A DNA stretch of 64,000 nt from Skeletonema tropicum (Eukaryota > Bacillariophyta > Thalassiosirophyceae > Thalassiosirales > Thalassiosiraceae), in contig CM074135.1 of NCBI GenBank assembly GCA_037178625.1, positions 2,110,001 through 2,174,000 of the forward strand, given 5' to 3'. Below the pieces are notes generated by a model, which saw nothing but the letters and a program-made list of their open reading frames with translations, ran no database searches and was not told where the DNA came from. Below, piece by piece: positions 19,260 through 29,019 of the stretch. Positions within the stretch are counted from its first letter, which is position 1, and each line of letters begins with the position of its first letter. The position numbers were made by a program, and so were the translations under genes.

Positions 19260-21332
19260 TTACTTCTTATACCCTCTTTTCTTATACAGCTCCATGGCTT
19301 TTGATTCGTCTCCGTCTACATCTGGTTCCGCCAAAATACGAATGAAGGTATCAACTCCCTTCATTGCTCTGAACTTGATTTGTTGTTGGGGCGAATAGAA
19401 GTATGTATCTTTGGTGCCCGCAGTGTTCCCTGAGGCACGTTCAAATGTCTTCTTTGTCCAGCCAGGGTAATTTGAACTCATTGGCTCAGTTGATAATAAA
19501 ATAGCGGAGGACCGAGGGGTGGTACTTTTTGCTGCAATACGATTCTCAGGTGTACCCTTTGAGCTAGGTGTATTCTTTCCTATGAAAATTGAATTTGATG
19601 CCTTCTTCCCTTCAACTCTCCACTTTGTCGCTGCAGCTGTGGCTGCAGCTTTGGAGGACATGTCTCCCAAACAAAATCCAAAGGCGAGAGGTAGTTTTAA
19701 CACATCGGCGTATGAGAGCCTTCTCACGTCACTGGCAGTAGCAGAGGGAATCATCTTCTTTTTCTTCGCCTCAGCCTTCTTCCTTGCCTCCTTCTCCACC
19801 ACCTCGGCCACCTTCTTTGCTGCAGTGGCTCTCAAAGCCGCGGCTGACTTCTCTGCCTCAATTTGTCTTTCAAGTTGCTTCAGCTTCAACCAAGCCTTCG
19901 TGCGTAGCTTCTCTGCCACACTAAAACGCTGCCTCGTTACTTCTAAGTGTTCTTCATAATTTGGATACAAGCGCCTCTGCATTTCATCACGTGGAAGTGA
20001 CACTTTGAGATTATGTTGGTGCTGCTGAACACTCATTGACAACTTGAACGCTCCATCATAATTCTTTTTTGCATCGGTGAGCGTTGTTGGAGCATTCTGA
20101 GTATCGTACCAATCCCTGTTGACAAGTGTCAAACGCCAATAGGGGGGTGCTGTATCCGATTTTAACATTCCTAGGACAGTGTTCCCCGATAAACCAGTTA
20201 TGTTCGTCCCATTGATGGCCACGATGACATCTCCTTCCTGCATCCTTTGATAAGGATTTGTAGGCGCTTCTACATTCTTTTTGTAGCCAACAAATGCAAC
20301 AGAGTCATCATGCATGATTCCAAAGTTGGCTATAGACAAATTTATTAGACCGGTATCATACTTGTTTGGGTTGTTATTGGTGCTGTATTGTACTGGCACT
20401 GGCAAACTGTTATTGGTATTGATAGATCCATTTTGACTCTGAGGTTCTGTTTGGTTATTAGTGCCATTTTGAATCGGAATTGCATCATGTTCGGTGGAAT
20501 TGTTTGTAGCAATGTTATCATTTTGCAGTGGTACCTCTTCTCGTTCTTCGAGAGGAATTTTCGCCGCTTCATTCAACAAAAATGCGGAGATATCTCTGTG
20601 AATAGTTGCACTCAATTTTCTTTGTGATTCCCCCTTGATGAATTCATTCTGCGGAATTATTGGTAACGGTGCTATCTTGTCGCTTTGAATAACTGCTGTG
20701 CCAGTGATCTTATTGTTTTGTTTGTAGCATATTTTCATTCTATCAGCATCAAATGGGGTAGACGCAATGCGGGATAACACGTCATTGGTTGGCGGGTGTG
20801 GGCACACACTTTCTTCTTCCAGACTGATAGAGCCCGCTTCCTTTAGCAAGAATGTGGATATTTGTTGATTGATAGACACATTACTGATCTCAATGCCCTG
20901 CATGGATTGGCCGTCCGTGCCACCGCCACGCAATGCGCAAGCAGATGAACCGCCAACACGTTGACCTACTGTGGACCTGCAACTAACTTTATTTTCTTCC
21001 TCGCTCAAACTGACTGTCGACGAGCACGATCGTGGCAGTAGACAGATTTGATTATCATCATTGTTCTGCTGGGATTTTTTCGCCCTCTTAGCTGGTTTCG
21101 GCTGCGAGATAGGTGCATCATTATCATACTCGTGTAACCTCTTATTTAATTGACATGTACCATCTGGGATTGGCTGAAAGTGCCGTCTTCTCCTCACTGG
21201 GACATCTGAAACTAAGGATGCAAAGATACCAAAGTCCTGCCACGCCCATGACGATGCATTTTCTCCCGTTATTGAACAACTGCAGTCACAGTTCGTGGAG
21301 GAGGGGCTGCACAACATCGACACCAACGACAT
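19260..21332 (-). CDS. PDZ + coiled-coil + MBD-like domain protein
   Basis: ATG at 21332, 690 residues. A PDZ-like domain lies at about 320-408: the conserved core is MQEGDVIVAINGTNITGLSG followed by TVLGMLKSD. A Lys/Glu/Ala-rich helix (about 455-540, e.g. LKQLERQIEAEKSAAALRAT) should form a coiled coil. The last 69 residues start YPGWTKKTF and include DTYFYSPQQQIKFRAMKGVD, an MBD-type pattern like that of the protein at 8767. Two related segments in the N-terminal half (ISTFLLKEAGSISLEEE and ISAFLLNEAAKIPLEER) form an internal repeat. The KRAKK motif near residue 81 suggests nuclear entry. The combination implies a chromatin protein that also binds peptide C-termini; this is inferred. The gene is convergent with the PPR gene, 131 bp apart. 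Confidence 0.6.
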   Translation of the reverse strand: MSLVSMLCSPSSTNCDCSCSITGENASSWAWQDFGIFASLVSDVPVRRRRHFQPIPDGTCQLNKRLHEYDNDAPISQPKPAKRAKKSQQNNDDNQICLLPRSCSSTVSLSEEENKVSCRSTVGQRVGGSSACALRGGGTDGQSMQGIEISNVSINQQISTFLLKEAGSISLEEESVCPHPPTNDVLSRIASTPFDADRMKICYKQNNKITGTAVIQSDKIAPLPIIPQNEFIKGESQRKLSATIHRDISAFLLNEAAKIPLEEREEVPLQNDNIATNNSTEHDAIPIQNGTNNQTEPQSQNGSINTNNSLPVPVQYSTNNNPNKYDTGLINLSIANFGIMHDDSVAFVGYKKNVEAPTNPYQRMQEGDVIVAINGTNITGLSGNTVLGMLKSDTAPPYWRLTLVNRDWYDTQNAPTTLTDAKKNYDGAFKLSMSVQQHQHNLKVSLPRDEMQRRLYPNYEEHLEVTRQRFSVAEKLRTKAWLKLKQLERQIEAEKSAAALRATAAKKVAEVVEKEARKKAEAKKKKMIPSATASDVRRLSYADVLKLPLAFGFCLGDMSSKAAATAAATKWRVEGKKASNSIFIGKNTPSSKGTPENRIAAKSTTPRSSAILLSTEPMSSNYPGWTKKTFERASGNTAGTKDTYFYSPQQQIKFRAMKGVDTFIRILAEPDVDGDESKAMELYKKRGYKK

Positions 21333-21602
21333 GGTTGCTGTCTTTTTGTGTTACTTTTGCGTGTTGTGCGGAGTGCGTGTGTTAAAAAATTTTTGAATTA
21401 TTCTTTGTTGTCTGCGAAGACACGCGTCTTTCTGACACATGGAACATACACACTCTCCTTCGGCCTTCGTCGGCGTCAGCCCAAGGGTAAATAAATGTCA
21501 GCCGGCACCGAGGTGCCGATTTGAAGCCTGTTGGGTACTGAGCACAACACCAAATCACAGTGCCGTTTTCAAAATGGTTGGGAGCTGGGATATGTGCCTA
21601 TT

Positions 21603-22268
21603 CTCTGATTCTCGGGGATTCTCTTGTAAGGTTGAACTCTATCTGGCATATGACTTGAACCTTGAACCAAGGGTAAACTTGAACTTTCCTTTTACATTTT
21701 GTTTGTGATCTCACCGACCATCGACACGGACTACACGTGCCCACATACACTCAGTAGTTGTTGACGTCCATCTGACGTCAGGCAGCATCAACTTCAACTG
21801 CCATCCCTTTACGATTCCTCTTCTTCAGCTATTATGTCCGTCCAAAAGAATGCTGAAATAAATAATGATACACATTTTTTAATGTATGTGGGTGATGTAT
21901 TGGGTGTCATGGCGGCGATGTGGTGTGGTTTTGTAAAAGGTGTTCTGGTTGAAGCAAAAAAATATCTTCCGGACAAGCACATACTGAATTCCTACATATT
22001 TTTGTGCGTTGATCTCTGATTCTCGGAGATTCTCGTTGTAGCTTGAACTCTGGAGTATGACTTGAACCATGGGTAAACTTGAACTCTCCTTTTACATTTT
22101 GTTGGTGATCTCACCGACCATCGACCCGAACTCCACGTGCCCTCATACTCTCAGTAGTTGCTGACGCCGTCGGTCAAGTCAGGCAGCAATAAAATAACCG
22201 CCCTCCTTTTCACGATTCCTCTTCTTCAGCAGAATTGTAGGAGTATCTCTCCATAAAAAATGCTGAAA
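21603..22268. repeat. Duplicated ~255-bp promoter segment upstream of the CRAL-TRIO gene
   Basis: Copies at about 21603-21858 and 22014-22268 share CTCTGATTCTCGG, AGGGTAAACTTGAACT or its variant, GTGATCTCACCGACCATCGA, CTCAGTAGTTG and ACGATTCCTCTTCTTCAGC. They are in the same orientation, offset by about 410 bp, with scattered differences. Copy 1 has TGACGTCA at 21773-21780, where copy 2 reads differently. Copy 2 ends 27 bp before the CRAL-TRIO ATG; copy 1 is followed by no recognisable gene. Confidence 0.7.
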
Positions 22269-22294
22269 CTATAATATAATCCATCCTGTTGAAC

Positions 22295-23519
22295 ATGACG
22301 AGTTCATCCATTACAGAGAAATTAATTAACAACATTCTCGAATGGGCCACAGATCTCAAGCACACGGCCAGAGAATTCGCTAGGCTGTCGAGCAATGAGC
22401 AAGTACATGTCTGGAATGATCTCACCGGCGATGAAGGAAGACGACGAACATTTGGGACTGACGGAAAAGAATACTTTACCAAGGGACTATTTGAGCCGGA
22501 TGATTTGGTGGAGGAAGCTCTCAAGGATCTTGATGATGACATAGAAAAGATCCCTTCTGATCAGAAGAGAGCTCTCGAAAAGGCGATACAGATGTCAAAG
22601 GACTACGTTAGCCGTGACTTTCGACTCAAGTTCCTCCGTGCTGAGAAGTTCGATGCGCATCTAGCTGCAGTGCGGATGGCGTTGCACTTCGAGGAGAAAC
22701 TCGAACTGTTTGGTGAAGATAAGCTAGCGAGAGAGATAATCCAATCAGATCTTGATGAGGATGATATGGCAAGTTTGTCATCTGGGTACCTCCAAGTCCT
22801 CGACGCGCTAGACATGGGTGAACGCAAAGTGGTCTTTTACTATAAAGCTCTCTCGAATATTGAAGAAAATGACTGCTATAAGTATCGGGAGAACATTCTC
22901 CGATCATTTTGGTATGTAATGAATGTGATCAGCGCAGGTGAAGATGTTCAGAAGTTAGGAGTAGTCAATGTAGTTTACAATCTTGGAGGTATGCCCCGTA
23001 GCGGCATCGACTACGAGAAATCAAGGAGACTTGCTAAGTTGTTCAAGGCGATCCCAGTCCGATTCTGCAGCTTTTACCCATGCATTGACACGAAATTTTG
23101 GTCCGTCGCTGTAGGGACATTCTCAGTGATTATTAACAAGTTTCTTCTCATGCGCTTTAAAATCATAGAAGGAAACCATGAAGAAGGTGAGTCGATTCAT
23201 ATGAGAGATATTTCCGTGCTAATAGTGCTATGGATCACTCATCATTTTTGTTGTTGTTGTCTGTTCCTACACAGTGATGTTGAAGCTGAAAGCTGTGGGC
23301 ATTCCATCTGAATCGTTACCGGTCACCGATGAAAGCAAGCTAATATCAGATGAGCATTTGAAATGGGTAGCTAAGATAAAGATGGTAGAAGAAGCGGATG
23401 CGTTAGAGCCACCGGGCAAAAGATCTCGTGCCGAACGTGAATTGAAGTTTGAAGACTTTGACCCAGAAGCGATCTCCAATTTGTGCAAAAACTCCATGTC
23501 TTGTTACACAGTAGGCTAA
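22295..23519 (+). CDS. Sec14-like CRAL-TRIO lipid-transfer protein
   Basis: Two exons: 22295-23186 and 23275-23519, joined across an 88-bp GT-AG intron (AAG|GTGAGT ... CTACACAG|TGATG). The join restores EGNHEEVMLKLKAVGIP. The total is 378 residues. The frame opens at TTG 22289, so ATG 22295 is the start. Residues ~95-130 (SRDFRLKFLRAEKFDAHLAA) match the CRAL-TRIO N-terminal helices (FLRARKFDVxxA). The lipid-pocket domain follows at ~150-310 (VVNVVYNLGGMPRSGIDYEK, IPVRFCSFYPCID). Such proteins shuttle phosphoinositides or other lipids between membranes, and the family is expanded in diatoms as I recall. The C-terminal RSRAERELKFEDFDPEAISN is basic then acidic. No signal peptide is seen, so it is probably cytosolic. 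Confidence 0.8.
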
Positions 23520-23620
23520 AACCATTCGCTTTGATACATCCTTTGATCTTTGCATTGTTTGTCTTGTTACACAGTATTAAACCATTTGCTTTGATACATC
23601 CTTTGATCTTGACGTTGTTT
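23498..23620. repeat. 63-bp tandem duplication across the CRAL-TRIO stop codon
   Basis: Copies at 23498-23560 and 23561-23620 share GTCTTGTTACACAGTA and CTTTGATACATCCTTTGATC. Copy 1 holds the last codons and the stop of the CRAL-TRIO gene; copy 2 lies in the 3' flank. This suggests slippage or local duplication at the gene end. Confidence 0.8.
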
Positions 23621-23669
23621 GATTTGATATACATCATATATAAGCTAAAGTACAATGATAACTACTTGG

Positions 23670-25296
23670 TTAGCATCTTACTTGGAATGTCCCACTCTTG
23701 GTAATGTTCCTCACTCCTTTGTACGGTTTGTAATGTTCTCCCGTCACAGAGAGACCACTGATGTTTAATCCACTCACTGACGCCAACAATATCTTCCACG
23801 TTACCAACAATGGTGGTTGCTCCCCCTCCGAAATTGGTGATGAAGATGACACCTTTTCCTCACTTCCATCTTCCAATACCATCGTCCCATTTAATTGCGG
23901 GCGTGTCTTCTCATCCAACTTTCCAATCTCCCACTTTGCTATTTTTCCAGCCTCATCATAAATGATTCGACCTACCGTTGCATTCAAATTGGCAGTTCTA
24001 ACGAACTTTGGGAATGGGATGACAACAGCCACATCCTCAATCACCAATGGTCCCTTTCGTGAAGAGGAATAAATCAGAGAACTGATTGATCTTGCGGTAA
24101 CCGAGAGAGAAATCCGTCCAGCCACACCCGAATTGCCCTTTTCGTTGCTACCAAAGTTCCCATAACTGATACGAGGGATAACTTGAATTGGCATACTCCC
24201 CACAGGTTTATTGTCTCCCTCATTATCCAACCTCAACCGATATCTCATCAACTCAAAGGGACCATCCGGCGGAACAAAACTGATCACTTTATCCTTCTCA
24301 AATCGTGCATACCTCACACAGGGATGGAAACTACTATCGTCAATCAATGTTGCATCATTGAATGTCAGTATCAAATCAGGCACTCCACTGAGATTCGACT
24401 GTGCCTGTATACTTCCACTAACATCTGAGGAAATCACACCCCCGCTTGGGGATACGATTGCATCAATTTCTTCGACAATATCAATGTATATTTCGTTGTT
24501 AGGGTGAGTAACGCCTGCCTTACGCCAGGGCATGTTGGAAACAGTCCCGTTGGGAAGTGCTTCGGAGAGGATGTTGGAAGATCCTCCCGTCATTGCTTGT
24601 TGAATCTTTTTGCCACATACATAAAGAGATGTTGGTTAGAAATAAGTGATAAGTGCATGCACATTCAATAAACATCAAACATATTATGTAATAATGAAAT
24701 CCGTCTATACAGCCGTTAATCAATCTCACCTTTGCCATAACAGTCGGCGGTCGAATCAAATCCGTCAAAGCATTCGGCTCCGTCGTCAACGGCCACCCAT
24801 AATCCACCATCTCCTCCAACAACTGGTACGCCGTACTAAAATTATCCTTCACTGCACTTTCATCAGCAGGATCCCCAAAGTAAATCACAAACGTATCCGC
24901 AATTTTGTGTAGGAATTCAGTAATCAAGAGGGGCGATATTCCCAATCCACCGGATGAATTATTTTGATTGCCAATGCACGGCGGACATGCTGCCAGATAG
25001 GAGAGTCCATCTCTTAAAATACTGAACAAATAAATCGTCCCCCCGCCATTTGCAGCATCTCCATCATTACCAATATCCGGAACCTCCATGACCGGCTCTA
25101 CCGAATCATACAACATGAAAGGATTGCTCCCCAAAATGGCCGTGGTGGCAGTGCTCACGCCGCCATGATGATTGAGGCCCTCGGATGCCTTTGTCCAGAA
25201 GTGGTCGCAGACTGTGCGGGAGGTGACGGTGGAGCGGAAATGACGCTCTATGAGGACTTCTCCGGTGGGGGAGAGGATGAATAGGGATTGGATCAT
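23670..25296 (-). CDS. AP3M: AP-3 adaptor complex mu subunit
   Basis: Two exons read from 25296: 24730-25296 (189 residues) and 23670-24605 (311 residues), with a 124-bp intron (GCAAAG|GTGAGA ... GGCAAAAAG|ATTCAACA). The acceptor's pyrimidine tract is weak. The join gives PPTVMAKIQQAMTGG, and the whole is 500 residues. The N-terminal MIQSLFILSPTGEVLIERHF is the longin-like mu start. NMPWRKAGVTHPNNEIYIDI and VEEIDAIVSPSG open the mu-homology domain (PWRR.GV...NNE.Y.DV.EEIDAI). SFHPCVRYARFEKDKVISFV, PPDGPFELMRYR and the ending YKPYKGVRNITKSGTFQVR follow the AP-3 mu pattern closely. AP-3 mu reads tyrosine-based sorting signals in cargo moving from Golgi/endosome to lysosome-like or vacuolar membranes. 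The length exceeds the usual ~415 residues because of internal insertions. Convergent with the CRAL-TRIO gene. Confidence 0.9.
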
Positions 25297-25778
25297 TGTT
25301 GTTGCGACGAATGGTTGGATACGTATGATAGATGGGCGGGCGGCAACACAACTTCGTGGCGGCGTGCAAAAAGCGAAAAAAGCAAAAAGTGGATCTTTGG
25401 CAAAAACCTGTCTTCAGGACAACTTTTGGGCCGATTTCGAGTCACGATTCTCTGCACTGTCGATGCATGAAAAGGAAAAGCCATCCTACTTATATTTAGT
25501 AGAAGGAGAGAGTTATAAGTTCAGCTTCCATCAGCAACGATATGTCATCTTGGAATCTAGCCACTTGATGATACATTTTCAACTCAATCACAGGATTGCC
25601 TACGAGCATTTGTTGGAAATGGGACATCTAGCTTATCATCATCTGAGACAGGTGCTGGTTCAGAATTCTTTCCCAACCCAACCCAACCCAACAGAGCTCA
25701 AAAATCTTTTCGTAACTGACAACCGACTCAAAGGGCATTCCTCTAATGATGCATGTCTCTCTAAAACTCGCTTCTTCT
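25297..25778. other. Spacer upstream of the AP-3 mu gene
   Basis: This stretch should hold the AP-3 mu promoter. A plus-strand frame (25250-25789, 179 residues) overlaps the antisense 5' end of AP-3 mu and has no recognisable domain, so it is not called. A CCCAACCCAACCCAAC micro-repeat occurs near 25675. Confidence 0.4.
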
Positions 25779-26159
25779 CTATGACATAATCTGACTGTCT
25801 TCTTCTTTGTCTACGCCAGGAATCGTCAGCTGCTCTTGTGTTAGACCCTTCGCGTTGAGACCTGCCACTGCTGCGGAATTCGCCTTGTTCGTCTCCCAGC
25901 GGGACCAGCTTGGTCCAGCCGGCATCGAACCAAGAGTTTCTCTTCTTCCGAGCGTGCTGCTTCCTCTCTGGAAATGTGACATTCGTAGCTGGCGTAGATG
26001 GGACCGATGGTTTGTCATGTTCTTCTGAGCCAGCTGATGAACCTGATATCCGAGCCGCTGCTGCTGAGAACTTTGTCTTGGCACAATAGCTTGGGATGGT
26101 TTGTGCGAGCTGGTGTCGCCCGCATCATCTCCCCAATAGATAGTTTGCAACAGGTTCAT
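25779..26159 (-). CDS. Hypothetical small protein
   Basis: ATG at 26159, 126 residues. I do not recognise it. It is Gln-, Ser- and His-rich (PRQSSQQQRLGYQVHQ) and starts MNLLQTIYWGDDAGD. Another minus-strand frame through 25990-25800 also reads plausibly (KKRNSWFDAGWTKLVPLGDE), so the true gene may be spliced or use that frame. No signal peptide or membrane segment. Confidence 0.3.
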   Translation of the reverse strand: MNLLQTIYWGDDAGDTSSHKPSQAIVPRQSSQQQRLGYQVHQLAQKNMTNHRSHLRQLRMSHFQRGSSTLGRRETLGSMPAGPSWSRWETNKANSAAVAGLNAKGLTQEQLTIPGVDKEEDSQIMS

Positions 26160-26818
26160 AGTGTTGATCGATGATTGGTGCCTCGGCCTCCAAGTAAGTC
26201 TTTATTTTTAGGTTCTCTCTTGCTTTGAAAAATGTGAGAGGAGGAGAGTTTGAACGATGGACGATGGGTTAGGGTTATCGTTGGGGTTACAGAAAGGGTT
26301 GAGGTTAACCAGTGTGATTTAATCTACGTTTGTGGGTGGTTCGCCTTTCCAAAGAAGCGAAGCTGATGCCGAGCGAAATAAAAAGCTGAGGCCTAACACA
26401 TGCAATGTCGCAGCACTTAAATTTGAAGGAGCCTTTTCGGCTTCGTTTGTGTTCTTAGATACGATATTCATCTCCTCACAAGGCTCACAAACGAACTGTA
26501 AAAGCCGTTTAGTGAGATACTTACGAAAGCCATTTTAGAAAGAAACCGATAGGTAATAAACTTCTTGCACTTTTCGAAAGAAAAAGGTCATTACTCCATA
26601 CCAACGTTGGAACTCGTTGGGGATCGCTAGATACGATAGATCATATGCTGTACTGTAAATGTCAGGCCACGGTGTCACAGTGATAAACAAGCTGAAGAAA
26701 GACAAAGTCAAGCCACGCGGTTCAGCAAAACACCACTATTTACACTCATTCTCCTTCTCATGAGACCACATTCACATTCACAATTCTAAAATAATAACAT
26801 CGACAATAAGCGAAAAAC
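26160..26818. other. Intergenic region upstream of the zinc-binding gene
   Basis: No supported gene. A GGGTTAGGGTTATCGTTGGG tract lies near 26267. A short plus-strand frame at 26332-26538 has no feature. The 3' part should hold the promoter of the gene starting at 26819. Confidence 0.45.
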
Positions 26819-28741
26819 ATGCAGTACAACATACGAGACCAGTATGACTACTTGACGGAGCAGCAGCCAGGGCCGCCCTTTGATGTCTCCTACACATTCC
26901 CATCATCATCCATTGAGAGGGCAGAAAGTAACACGAACACCATTATGTCTTCGGATTTCTCACTTTCACCGATTCCGTCGCCGTCGCCGTCGCCCAAATG
27001 CACAACAGCAGAAAAACATAAGCATTTAACCGAACAGAGGGAGGAGATTCTGATCTCACCACGGCATATGTCGAATTTCGATTGGGAAACAGCTGCTGCT
27101 ACTGTCCCTTCAATGCCTCAAGTCCAAGCCAACAATTATTATTATGGGGACGGGGTAGGGATTCAGCATTCCGCTCACATGCCACCATCATTATCGTTAT
27201 TTGAAATCAATGGCAATGTGGATATGGATCCACGGACAGGAATGGATCACTCCCGAATTTCCCGTAGAGCTTCATGTCCTGGAGTAATTCAGCCGTCGCT
27301 GAAGGACCATGACGATGTGTTCTCAAAGCATACACCTCAACTTCAACCTCATCCTCATGGGAGTGAGGGTGATGTTGCCGCCGCACAACAATTTAAGTTA
27401 CCCCCTCGTCGTAGTAACGCTCAACTCGGAAGGTCCACCATCACAATGGCGCCACCTGCATCCATGTATCCTGTGCTGCCTCAAACACATGCCATCGATG
27501 CCATGAAGCATGCGGCCGATACAGCAAATGTCGCGCAAGAATCGCCAAGCAGTGAAGAAATAATTTCCGACCTTAATGCTGCATCGTCGATTCATCTGGA
27601 CTTTCCTTTTTCAAAAGATTTCTTCGATGGAAAGCAGAAGCAGCCGCTCCTCGAGCCAAACCAAGTCTCCTACGACCAAAACATTCTCACTCATCCTTAC
27701 ACACTGTCCATTTCCACGGATCAGAAGTTTCTTGACCCTGTACACAACTTCCTTCGTTCTACGTGCATTGAGGTCTTCGTTGCCGGTGATCACCACCCTG
27801 GACGTGGGGCAAGACCACATCAATTCGGTCAGGTGGGATTGCGATGTGGGCATTGTAAGCATGTTCACAGAAGCAAGAGAGCCAAACAAGCTGTCTCGTT
27901 CCCCTCGAAAACGATCAATATCTTTGAGTCTGTGAGGAATTTCCAACGAACTCATTTTGAGGCTTGTGAGTACATTCCTGATGAGCTCAAAGTGAGACAT
28001 GAAAAGCTGAAACTTAAGGTGCACAAGAAAGTCCAACAGAAATATATTAAGGCCTACTATGCTGAAGCGGGATGCGAGATTGGTTTGATGGACACTCCTA
28101 ATGGTATCATTTTTGGGTCACCTCCCAATCTAAGTGGAAAACCCTCAAAGAAGCTCTTGGTAATCATGAAAATTGCGGAAAATCCTGCAGCATCAGCTCA
28201 TTTGGAAGATCTTATCTTTCCCAAAGTTGATCGACGATTTGAGAATATGAAGTTCTCTCATGTTGCCTCTGAAAATACGCGCCAAGTTATTGACTCTTGT
28301 CGCCAGCAAAAAACAGTCTTCGTACATCCCTCTGATTTCCCAACAATCAGTGACTTCAGGTTTGTGTTGTTTCATCAATTTGGCCCATGTCGACCTCCAA
28401 ATACAGCACTGAATCGACGTACGACGAAACCAGAAAAGTGGGATACTCTTTCCGGCCTATGCTGCCGTTACTGCGCCAAAGTCTATGCGGATTCGGGCGG
28501 GCGTTGTCATCGGGGAATGTACTTCCCTCTCGACCTTGAATCGCTTCATGACTCTAGTTTGTCCCATAACCTGACGACTCACCTTATGATTTGTCAGCAC
28601 ACCCCACTTGAAATCAAGAAGGCGCTAGAAGAATTGCAGAGGTTGGCAGCTGAAGTTGGTGTCACAACCAAGAGAGGAAGCAAGAAAATGTTCTTACAAA
28701 AGCTTTGGCAAAGAATGGCAAATTTCTATCCAGCTCCTTGA
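26819..28741 (+). CDS. Diatom-expanded zinc-binding protein of unknown function
   Basis: ATG at 26819, 640 residues, no intron seen. Two related Cys/His modules are present. The first (~residues 300-385) contains FGQVGLRCGHCKHVHRSKRA, then VSFPSKTINIFESVRNFQRT and HFEACEYIP. The second (~530-610) contains WDTLSGLCCRYCAKVYADSG, then CHRGMYFPLD..SLHDSSLSHNLTTHLMICQHTP. Each looks like a CxxC plus distal H..C zinc site, and the spacing FPxK....I....N(F/L)...H...C recurs. I recall this double-module family in several diatom genomes with no known function. The N-terminal 280 residues are Pro/Ser/His-rich and probably disordered. The C-terminal helix (KKALEELQRLAAEVG..RGSKKMFLQKLWQRM) is basic. DNA or RNA binding is only a guess. 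Confidence 0.6.
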   Translation: MQYNIRDQYDYLTEQQPGPPFDVSYTFPSSSIERAESNTNTIMSSDFSLSPIPSPSPSPKCTTAEKHKHLTEQREEILISPRHMSNFDWETAAATVPSMPQVQANNYYYGDGVGIQHSAHMPPSLSLFEINGNVDMDPRTGMDHSRISRRASCPGVIQPSLKDHDDVFSKHTPQLQPHPHGSEGDVAAAQQFKLPPRRSNAQLGRSTITMAPPASMYPVLPQTHAIDAMKHAADTANVAQESPSSEEIISDLNAASSIHLDFPFSKDFFDGKQKQPLLEPNQVSYDQNILTHPYTLSISTDQKFLDPVHNFLRSTCIEVFVAGDHHPGRGARPHQFGQVGLRCGHCKHVHRSKRAKQAVSFPSKTINIFESVRNFQRTHFEACEYIPDELKVRHEKLKLKVHKKVQQKYIKAYYAEAGCEIGLMDTPNGIIFGSPPNLSGKPSKKLLVIMKIAENPAASAHLEDLIFPKVDRRFENMKFSHVASENTRQVIDSCRQQKTVFVHPSDFPTISDFRFVLFHQFGPCRPPNTALNRRTTKPEKWDTLSGLCCRYCAKVYADSGGRCHRGMYFPLDLESLHDSSLSHNLTTHLMICQHTPLEIKKALEELQRLAAEVGVTTKRGSKKMFLQKLWQRMANFYPAP

Positions 28742-29019
28742 TTATTGGGGGTGCTGTCGTGTGTTACGTTACGAGCAGGGCGTGTGCTGATATGTACAAA
28801 CATTCAATGAAAATACTTAGTACTTTATATATTAAAAATCAAGCGATAAACATTTCACCCCCACTTACATTCAGATCTACTCTTGACTTTTCTACTTCGT
28901 TTCATCAATAATTCTACTCGAACTTGATCAAAAAGAAATTTCACCCCACTTGTTGAATGACTGGATGTCAAAAAGAATTTTCCTGGCGGTGATAGCAATA
29001 TTGGTATCCTAATATTCTA

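Noticed and set aside
25250..25789. 179-residue plus-strand frame
   Set aside because: Overlaps the antisense 5' end of AP-3 mu; no recognised domain, and composition is like shifted coding sequence.
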